Source: an uncultured Gemmatimonadales bacterium (GTDB lineage: Bacteria > Gemmatimonadota > Gemmatimonadetes > Gemmatimonadales > GWC2-71-9). From it: DNA of 39,692 nt. The stretch spans positions 1 through 39,692 of the forward strand of contig CAMYLY010000020.1 in assembly GCA_947259405.1 (NCBI GenBank), read 5' to 3'. The position numbers and the translations under genes were made by a program. Positions 33,947 to 39,692 of this stretch are shown piece by piece. The notes under the pieces are model-generated. The model did not search any database and was not told the origin of the DNA. It saw only the letters and a list, made by a program, of their open reading frames with translations. Positions within the stretch are counted from its first letter, which is position 1. Each line of letters begins with the position of its first letter.

Positions 33947-34618
33947 CTACATCTGCGGTTGCTCGCTCGCGCGGTGACGAATCACGTCACCGTCCACCAT
34001 GAACACCACGTCCTCTGCCACGTTCGTGGCCAGATCGGCGATCCGCTCGAGATCCCGTGAGGCAGAAAGATACGCGACGGCGCGGTCAACCAACTCGGAA
34101 TCGACTCGCATTCGCTCCTGGAGCGTTTCGAACATAGACCGATGGATCTCGTCAACCTCATCGTCCATGCCGCCCACTGTCCTGGCCAACTGGGTATCGA
34201 GATTCACATGAGCGTCGAGGGCGGTTCGCACCATCTTCTGGACAACCTCGATCATGCGGTTGAAATCGAGCGGGACACCAAGCGGAGGTTGTTGTGCAAG
34301 GAATGCCGCCCGCTCGGCAATATTCACTGCCTGATCGCCCATACGTTCGAGATCGTTATTGACTTTCATCACACCAACGACGAAGCGCAGATCGCTCGCC
34401 ACTGGCTGGTGGAGTGCCAGAACCTTCAGACATTCCTCTTCAATGAGCACCTCGTCGCGATCGATCTCGTTATCGTGATCGATCACCTCGGCGGCGAGGT
34501 CCTGACGGCGTTCCACCAATGCCATGATGGCCTTGTTCGCCGCTTCTTCGACCTTCGATCCAACCTCGAGGAGTGCCTTCTTCAAGTAATCGAGGTCCCG
34601 CTGTAGATGTTTCGCCAT
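33947..34618 (-). CDS. phoU: Phosphate uptake regulator PhoU
   Basis: PhoU links Pst transport status to PhoR and limits phosphate uptake. The 223-residue product folds as two three-helix bundles, each with the metal-binding motif: NNDLERMGDQAVNIAERA and SRDLERIADLATNVAEDV. The start MAKHLQRDLDYLKKALLEV is typical. AGGGGACC precedes ATG 34618, six bases after pstB. It is the last clear Pst gene; a 72-base gap follows before the purine operon. Confidence 0.96.
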   Translation of the reverse strand: MAKHLQRDLDYLKKALLEVGSKVEEAANKAIMALVERRQDLAAEVIDHDNEIDRDEVLIEEECLKVLALHQPVASDLRFVVGVMKVNNDLERMGDQAVNIAERAAFLAQQPPLGVPLDFNRMIEVVQKMVRTALDAHVNLDTQLARTVGGMDDEVDEIHRSMFETLQERMRVDSELVDRAVAYLSASRDLERIADLATNVAEDVVFMVDGDVIRHRASEQPQM

Positions 34619-34624
34619 GGTCCC

Positions 34625-35434
34625 CTAGCCAAACCGTCCGGAAACGTAGTCCTCGGTGCGCTTCTCGTTTGGTCTCGTAAACACCTGATCGGTTTCGCCG
34701 AACTCGATCAACTTGCCGGCATCGAGAAAGGCTGTGAAGTTCGAGACGCGCGCTGCCTGTTGCATGTTATGCGTCACGATAACGATGGTATATCGCTTGC
34801 GAAGTTCGAACATCAAGTCCTCGATCCGCGCCGTCGAGACCGGATCGAGCGCCGACGCAGGTTCGTCCATCAAGATGATTTCCGGATGGAGAGCCAACGC
34901 CCTCGCAATGCACAGCCGCTGCTGCTGTCCACCGGACAAGGCGAGCGCGGACTCGTTCAACCGGTCTTTCACCTCGTCCCATAGTGCTGCCCTCTGGAGC
35001 GACGACTCGACCAATTCGTTGAGGTCGCCCTTGAATCCGTTGATGACGGGCCCCCACGAGACGTTCTTGAAGATGGTCTTGGGAAACGGGTTGGGTTTCT
35101 GGAACACCATGCCGATGCGGCGACGCACCTCGACAGGATCGACGGTCTCATCGTAGAGGTTGACCCCGCGATACAGGACCGTGCCATCCATGTTGGCCAC
35201 GCGGACGAAGTCATTCATGCGGTTGAACTGGCGCAGCAACGTGCTCTTGCCGCACCCGGACGGACCGATAATCGCCGTGATCTTGCGCTCGGGCACCGCG
35301 AGGTTCACGCCTTTGATCGCCGGCTTGTCGCCGTAGCGAATGACCAGATCCCGCGTCTCGAGGATCGGTTCTCCGTCGGACGAGGCATCGCTCGCTGCCC
35401 CAAGGTCCGTAGGTGGTACCGGAGGGTCGGTCAT
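34625..35434 (-). CDS. pstB: Phosphate ABC transporter ATP-binding protein PstB
   Basis: PstB powers phosphate import. The 269-residue product, from ATG 35434, has Walker [10 protein letters not shown] (57-65), the Q-loop in [13 protein letters not shown], signature [16 protein letters not shown], Walker [13 protein letters not shown] and the switch His in [14 protein letters not shown]. It ends with the PstB-specific YVSGRFG. The ATG overlaps the old pstA stop TGA (35433-35431). Because of a frame change in pstA, the same reading frame is open all the way from the pstA start, so translation could give a PstA-PstB fusion of 537 residues instead of, or as well as, free PstB. Confidence 0.95.
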   Translation of the reverse strand: MTDPPVPPTDLGAASDASSDGEPILETRDLVIRYGDKPAIKGVNLAVPERKITAIIGPSGCGKSTLLRQFNRMNDFVRVANMDGTVLYRGVNLYDETVDPVEVRRRIGMVFQKPNPFPKTIFKNVSWGPVINGFKGDLNELVESSLQRAALWDEVKDRLNESALALSGGQQQRLCIARALALHPEIILMDEPASALDPVSTARIEDLMFELRKRYTIVIVTHNMQQAARVSNFTAFLDAGKLIEFGETDQVFTRPNEKRTEDYVSGRFG

Positions 35435-36238
35435 CGATCTCGCTGCGCTCGGTTCCGAATGAGAATCGCTGTGGCATTCATGAGCAACAGCACGGTAAGC
35501 AACACGACGATGGCCGCCGCCGCCAGTTCGGACGAAGGCCACGAAGGCCGCCGCCCCCACTAAGATCAGAGGCGCCGTCTCGCCCACCGCGCGGGACAAG
35601 GCCAGGATCGTCCCCGTGAGTACACCGGGCAGGGCCGACGGTAGCACGTGGTGGCGCACCGTCTGCCACCGCGTCGCCCCAAGCGCGAACGCCCCACGCC
35701 GGATCGAATCGGGCACGGCACGCAACGCCTCACGCGAAGCCACGATGATGATCGGCAGAATCAAGAGACTCATCGTGAGCGCGCCGGCGACGACTGACGG
35801 CCCCAGCGCAAACCACCGCACGAATACCGCGAGGCCCAGAATCCCATATACAACTGACGGGACGCCCGCGAGGTTAGCGATACTAATCTCGACAATGGTA
35901 TTCAAGCGCGTAGGCTTCGCGTATTCCTCGAGATAGATGGCGGCCGCCACTCCAATGGGTATGGAGAATAGTGCGGTAAGGCTGATTAACCAGAGCGTTC
36001 CGTAGAGTGCCGACTTGATCCCGGCACGTTCGGGGAACCGCGACGGAAACTCACGAAGGAACTGGAGGTCCAACCACGCGATGCCTTGCCGGGTTGCGTG
36101 AAACACCAGCACCGCCAGCAAGACCAGGCAAAGCCAGGTGAGGGCCATACACAGGCCCTTGAACGCCCTCGACAAGAGCCGTCGTCGCGCGAGCGTTTGG
36201 GGGGTCGCAAGCAGGTGCTCGGCTATTGGACCCGTCAT
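35431..36238 (-). pseudogene. pstA: PstA permease with internal deletion and frameshift
   Basis: The frame from ATG 36238 is a good PstA for 236 residues: [77 protein letters not shown] in the cytoplasmic loop, and [22 protein letters not shown]. After 35531 it turns into hydrophilic [20 protein letters not shown]. The expected last helix is present one frame away: [20 protein letters not shown], then [12 protein letters not shown], with TGA at 35433-35431. The usual 25-30 residues between these parts are missing. So a deletion of non-multiple-of-three length removed them at about 35530. The result reads straight into pstB. PstA lacks its last membrane helix in this form. Confidence 0.82.
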
Positions 36239-37152
36239 CAGTCGTAGACCTCACGAAAACGCCGCAGAATCCGAATCGCAATCAGGTTCGCCGCAAGAGT
36301 GATGACAAAGAGAAGCGCCCCGACAGCGAACAGCGTCTGATATTCAACCGTACCAGCCGGCGCGTCGCCCGTTGCCACCGACACGATATACGCCGTCATC
36401 GTCTGCACGCTCTCGAGGGGATTCAGCGTGAGATTCGGTGTGGCACCGGCGGCGATCGTGACCGCCATGGTCTCACCTACGGCCCTCGACAGCGCCAATA
36501 CGAACGACGCCACGATCCCGGAAAGCGCACCGGGGACCGTGACGCGCGTCGCCACCTCCATCGGTGTCGCGCCAAGGGCGTAGGCACCGAACCGCAACGA
36601 GTCCGGCACGGCCCGCAGCGCGTCATCGCAGAGCGAAGCCACCATGGGCAGCACCATGATGCCCACCACGATGGACGCGCTGGCGGCGTTGAAGATATTG
36701 GTCGCTGGTATGACGGTCCGCAGGAGGGGTGTGATGAACGTGAGCGCAAAATACCCATACACCACCGTCGGGATACCCGCGAGGATCTCGAGGATCGGCT
36801 TGATGATCGCGCGAGCACGCTTGGTCGCGTACTCACTCAGGTAGATAGCCGAAGCCAGTCCGATGGGAATGCCAATGGCGGCCGATCCGGCCACGATAAG
36901 CAATGTTCCACCGATGAGGGGGACCACGCCAAAAGACCGCGGAAGCAGCAGCGGCGTCCATCGCGTCCCAAACAAGAACTCCCAGACCGGGACCTCCCGG
37001 AAGAACGTCGAGGCCTCGGTCGCCAACACAGCGATGATGCCAATGGTGACCACCACGGATAGGAGGGCACAAAGGAACATGATTCCCTTGATGCCCTCCT
37101 CGTGCCAACGGCCCCACGGTTTCCGCTGTAGACCGCTACCGGCTACATCCAT
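36238..37152 (-). CDS. pstC: Phosphate ABC transporter permease PstC
   Basis: PstC pairs with PstA in the membrane channel. The 304-residue product has about six membrane segments and the loop contacting PstB ([40 protein letters not shown]). [20 protein letters not shown] and [19 protein letters not shown] are typical. ATG 37152 is chosen; a TTG at 37161 is in frame. The stop overlaps the pstA ATG by one base (TGATG). It lies 36 bases after the porin gene. Confidence 0.95.
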   Translation of the reverse strand: MDVAGSGLQRKPWGRWHEEGIKGIMFLCALLSVVVTIGIIAVLATEASTFFREVPVWEFLFGTRWTPLLLPRSFGVVPLIGGTLLIVAGSAAIGIPIGLASAIYLSEYATKRARAIIKPILEILAGIPTVVYGYFALTFITPLLRTVIPATNIFNAASASIVVGIMVLPMVASLCDDALRAVPDSLRFGAYALGATPMEVATRVTVPGALSGIVASFVLALSRAVGETMAVTIAAGATPNLTLNPLESVQTMTAYIVSVATGDAPAGTVEYQTLFAVGALLFVITLAANLIAIRILRRFREVYD

Positions 37153-37188
37153 CCAAACCAATCAACTCTTCTCGCCGAACTGCCGGCG

Positions 37189-38265
37189 CTAGAAATGGAG
37201 ATACGTCTGCACCTTCAAAGAGAACTCCGAATCGCCTGCTGACGGGGACCAGATGTCAGCATTGATCCCAATCTTGTTGCGGCCGACAAAGTGCACCACG
37301 AACCCCGGCGTGAACAGGAGGCCCTCGTCATCACTGACATCCGTGTCCGGATCCCCCCAACTCACCCGACCGACCGGTTCCACGGCCGCGACGAATCTGT
37401 TGTCCTGAACGGGGACCTTGAACGTCACGATACCCTGCGCCGACATGAAGGTGCTCGGCCCGCTGGCGCCGAGATTCTGCCAGTTGTCGCCAGAAACGAA
37501 TCCGGCCTGCACATGTAACCCCTCATTGAAATCACCGATCTCAAGGTCACCCCCAAACGCTACCGCGGTCTCCGTAGACGCTCCGTCGAGATAGTCATGG
37601 AGCCCAACGTTCGCGGCGAGGACGATGCCGTCGGTTGCCTCCACCGAAAGCCGACCGGTGTACGATTTCCCGCCATTCTCGTCGGCCGTATTGGCACCGG
37701 TACCGTTCGTCACCGACACCGCGTACCCCACGGGGGCCGACGGCAGCTGCCCGTCGATCAACACGCCAATGTCACGGTCTGAGTACTGGAGCTTCTCGGT
37801 GAATCGGCTGAACGAGCATATCCCACCCGGGCCACTACAGGTATCGACGCCCCGCACGCCGCCCGCACGTTCGACAACGAGAATCTGCGTCGAACTCGTC
37901 AATTCGAAGATATCGAACGGGCGTTTGAACTGACCGACCGTGGCTCGGAACGCTGGGGTGAACGCCAAGCGCACGTAAGCATCCTTGAGGGTGATCTCGC
38001 CCTCGCCGTAGTCCGGCTGCACCCGACCGCTCACGAAGTCGTTGATTCGTACGTCTGCAGTGAAACGTGCGCGTCTAATCAGAAACTCCGAACCGGGCTC
38101 ACCGGCCACCGACGTATGGTTGAACTGGGCGTGCAGGCGCCCGGTCAGATTGATCTGGATGGCCCGTGACCGGACCTCGACTTGCGCATCTGCTCGCGCA
38201 GGCAGGAGCGCCCCGATCGCCGCGAAGCCCGTCACTCCCGCATACCACCACATGCGTGGTCGCAT
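37189..38265 (-). CDS. Phosphate-selective porin (OprO/OprP family)
   Basis: The 358-residue outer-membrane protein has a signal peptide (ending ALLPARADA). The family segments are RRARFTADVRINDFVSGRVQ, KDAYVRLAFTPAFRATVGQFKRPFDIFELTSS and DRDIGVLIDG. It ends in KVQTYLHF with terminal Phe. It lets phosphate cross the outer membrane to PstS. Two Cys (VDTCSGPGGICS) sit in a likely surface loop. AGGGGG precedes ATG 38265. Its place inside the pst operon, between pstS and pstC, supports phosphate rather than pyrophosphate or a general anion role. Confidence 0.88.
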   Translation of the reverse strand: MRPRMWWYAGVTGFAAIGALLPARADAQVEVRSRAIQINLTGRLHAQFNHTSVAGEPGSEFLIRRARFTADVRINDFVSGRVQPDYGEGEITLKDAYVRLAFTPAFRATVGQFKRPFDIFELTSSTQILVVERAGGVRGVDTCSGPGGICSFSRFTEKLQYSDRDIGVLIDGQLPSAPVGYAVSVTNGTGANTADENGGKSYTGRLSVEATDGIVLAANVGLHDYLDGASTETAVAFGGDLEIGDFNEGLHVQAGFVSGDNWQNLGASGPSTFMSAQGIVTFKVPVQDNRFVAAVEPVGRVSWGDPDTDVSDDEGLLFTPGFVVHFVGRNKIGINADIWSPSAGDSEFSLKVQTYLHF

Positions 38266-38301
38266 TACTCAATTCCCCCTGGGTTAATTTTGGAGCACCG
38301 A

Positions 38302-38326
38302 GGGCCGGCCGTGCCCAGGCCGACCC
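38302..38326 (-). terminator. Hairpin between pstS and the porin gene
   Basis: A 9-bp stem with one G-T pair (38302-38310 against 38318-38326) has a 7-base loop and is followed on the minus strand by a short AAAATTAA stretch. It may act as a partial terminator or 3' stabiliser that keeps pstS mRNA in excess over downstream genes, as is common for binding proteins. No T run is present. Confidence 0.45.
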
Positions 38327-38340
38327 CGCAGCGAAGGTCG

Positions 38341-39324
38341 TCAGTCGGTGCCCATGATCTCTTCAATCGTCCGCCCCATCGTACCACCGCCAAACACGGA
38401 ACCCGTGACGCGATTCTCGAAGCGCTCGAGCGCCATTTCGTAGACCTGATCCGGCAGCGGGACATAGCCCACCTCGGACACGAGCGTCGGGGCATTTTCG
38501 AGGTAGAACCGGACGAACGCTTGGACCTCGGGCCGTTCGGCAGCCACCGTGCTCACGTAGATGAAGATCGGACGCGACAACGGCGCGTACGTGCCGTTAT
38601 TGATGGTCTCCTCCGAGGGTGCGACAGGTCCGGTGCCAGGGTCGACCGGCACGGCCCGTAGACGCTCGCGATTCTCCATGTAGTAGGCGAATCCGAAGAA
38701 CGCGAGCGCGCCCTTCTCACCAGCCACGCCCTGAACGAGCACGTTGTCGTCCTCGGACGCCGTGAAATCTGATCGACAGGCTCCCCCCGCACCGTTGATG
38801 ACCTCAGTGAAGTAATCGAACGTGCCGGAGTCCGTGCCGGGGCCATAGAGGACGAGCGGCTCATCTGGGAACGACGAGCGCACTTCGTTCCAGGATGAGA
38901 TGGTGCTGCCCGGACGCCAGATGGCGTTGAGCTCATCGACGGTGAGATGATCCACCCAGTCGTTCTCGAGGTTGACCAGCACCGACAGCCCATCGAACGC
39001 GACTGGCAGTTCGATGAATCCAATGCCGCTCTCTTCCGACGTCGTGACCTCAGAGTCCTTGATTGGCCTAGACGCGTCGTTGATGTCCGTCTCGCCGACC
39101 TGGAACTTCTTGAATCCACCGCCGGTCCCCGAGAATCCGACCGTGATGCGAACATCCGGATGCTCCCGCTGGAACTCCTCAGCGACCGCCTCCGTGATCG
39201 GAAACACGGTGCTCGACCCGTCGACCCTGATCGTTGCGGTCTCTGTCGACCCACCTTCGCCACCACCACCGCACCCGACGCCGAGTAACCCAACGAGCGC
39301 GACACTACCTACAAACCGTCTCAT
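38341..39324 (-). CDS. pstS: Phosphate-binding lipoprotein PstS
   Basis: PstS captures phosphate in the periplasm for PstCAB. The 327-residue product has a lipobox (LGVGC, Cys18) followed by a Gly-rich spacer. The binding site has [38 protein letters not shown] and [16 protein letters not shown], all characteristic of PstS (the SphX/PstS-2 group). The length is normal. A candidate Pho box lies 108-134 bases upstream. Confidence 0.96.
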   Translation of the reverse strand: MRRFVGSVALVGLLGVGCGGGGEGGSTETATIRVDGSSTVFPITEAVAEEFQREHPDVRITVGFSGTGGGFKKFQVGETDINDASRPIKDSEVTTSEESGIGFIELPVAFDGLSVLVNLENDWVDHLTVDELNAIWRPGSTISSWNEVRSSFPDEPLVLYGPGTDSGTFDYFTEVINGAGGACRSDFTASEDDNVLVQGVAGEKGALAFFGFAYYMENRERLRAVPVDPGTGPVAPSEETINNGTYAPLSRPIFIYVSTVAAERPEVQAFVRFYLENAPTLVSEVGYVPLPDQVYEMALERFENRVTGSVFGGGTMGRTIEEIMGTD

Positions 39325-39389
39325 GCGACTCTCCCCCTGGCATTCTGTACCGTGACCTCATCGTGATACGGTCGTTGCGGACTTCCTGT

Positions 39390-39406
39390 GCACCGCACAC
39401 CGGTGC
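39390..39406 (-). promoter_or_regulatory. Short hairpin in the pstS leader
   Basis: A 6-bp GCACCG/CGGTGC stem with a 5-base loop lies between the candidate promoter and the pstS ATG. It has no T run. It could stabilise the leader; the role is uncertain. Confidence 0.25.
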
Positions 39407-39416
39407 TTCCACGCGC

Positions 39417-39458
39417 AAGATAGCCGGGTGTTGTTAAGGGACTGTAAAGAGGAGATAA
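39417..39458 (-). promoter_or_regulatory. Candidate Pho box and promoter of the pst operon
   Basis: On the minus strand three direct repeats run toward pstS: TTATCT (39458-39453), TTTACA (39448-39443) and TTAACA (39437-39432), with periods of 10 and 11 bases. This matches the TT(A/T)ACA type of PhoP box and the 11-base periodicity of Pho boxes. A -10-like TATCTT lies at 39422-39417, nine bases beyond the last repeat, where PhoB-class activation expects it. The box lies in the 146 bp between phoR and pstS. The call is by eye. Confidence 0.55.
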
Positions 39459-39470
39459 GATTTGTGGCGA

Positions 39471-39692
39471 CTACGGCAGGACGCCCGCGAGGGGAATGGC
39501 GACGCGGAACGTGCTCCCTCGACCCAGCTCGCTCTCGAGCTCTACCGATCCCCCGTGTGCACGACAAATGTGCTTCACGATGGATAGTCCGAGGCCGGTC
39601 CCACCGAGTTCCCGCGAGCGAGCCTTGTCCACTCGATAGAACCGCTCGAAGATGCGATCGTGGTGTTCACGGCCGATGCCCGGTCCGCTGTC
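39471..39692 (-). CDS. phoR: PhoR-type sensor histidine kinase, C-terminal end (partial)
   Basis: The last 73 codons of a gene that enters from beyond the window. The translation has G1 box [20 protein letters not shown], the F/G2 region with [20 protein letters not shown] and a closing [19 protein letters not shown]. This is the ATP-binding end of a HisKA/HATPase kinase. It stops at TAG 39473-39471. Location just upstream of pstS makes it the phosphate sensor PhoR; the kinase fold is certain and the name is inferred from context. Confidence 0.85.
   Translation of the reverse strand, partial: DSGPGIGREHHDRIFERFYRVDKARSRELGGTGLGLSIVKHICRAHGGSVELESELGRGSTFRVAIPLAGVLP

Noticed and set aside
36226..37062. 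A 278-codon plus-strand frame
   Set aside because: It is antisense to pstC, with charged low-complexity content and no domain.

Overview
The window is GC-rich bacterial chromosome. The organism has an outer membrane: there are two beta-barrel proteins ending in phenylalanine, several lipoproteins and a Pst/PhoR set with a phosphate porin. The mix of a SWIB-domain chromatin-like protein, DUF4097 proteins run by ECF sigma factors, HEAT-repeat proteins, and a TrmD with the H/K form of its SAM-site motif (which I recall from Bacteroidetes-type TrmD) points to the FCB side of the tree. Gemmatimonadota is my best guess. This placement is inference; the window contains no 16S gene.

Layout. 1-4.0 kb: tRNA-Lys(UUU) on the minus strand, then a plus-strand pair made of an outer-membrane barrel and a 12-haem lipoprotein cytochrome, closed by a strong hairpin. 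4.0-4.85 kb: a repeat-rich upstream region and a SWIB protein with a 106-residue tail built only of Ala, Lys, Arg and Thr. 5.15-9.1 kb: two tandem paralogous acidic lipoproteins, a sigma54-type activator and a TPR protein. 9.1-12.9 kb (minus): the housekeeping block ffh-rpsP-rimM-trmD-rplS-rnhB. 13.0-15.2 kb (minus): a dicarboxylate/glutamate-type symporter flanked by two gene remnants. 15.2-18.0 kb: a DUF445 membrane protein converging on a lipoprotein metallopeptidase. 18.1-22.7 kb (minus): rRNA methyltransferase, prepilin peptidase, then ECF sigma, zinc-finger anti-sigma and two DUF4097 proteins. 22.7-25.3 kb (plus): thiD, an HAD 5'-nucleotidase and a small membrane protein. 25.3-30.3 kb (minus): M48 lipoprotein peptidase, and a second ECF operon of sigma, anti-sigma and two HEAT-repeat proteins. 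30.3-33.9 kb (minus): a purine nucleoside salvage operon (small beta-grasp-like protein, adenosine deaminase, CNT nucleoside transporter, purine nucleoside phosphorylase). 33.9-39.7 kb (minus): phosphate uptake, with the 3' end of phoR, a candidate Pho box, pstS, a phosphate porin, pstC, a damaged pstA, pstB and phoU.

Working together: the pst block brings in phosphate and PhoR/PhoU sense it. The adjoining purine operon imports nucleosides, deaminates adenosine and splits nucleosides with inorganic phosphate. Each ECF operon follows the autoregulated sigma/anti-sigma plus envelope-effector plan. Co-directional genes are packed tightly, often with 1-4 bp start/stop overlaps. All three convergent gene junctions have overlapping stop codons or a 2 bp gap.

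The points most worth following up are: a deletion/frameshift in pstA that leaves one continuous frame running from pstA into pstB; the barrel plus 12-haem lipoprotein pair; the AKRT-only SWIB protein with its inverted-repeat upstream region; the lipoprotein pair linked to a sigma54 activator; and the ECF-HEAT operon. Gene functions come from recognising protein families by eye; no database search was run.
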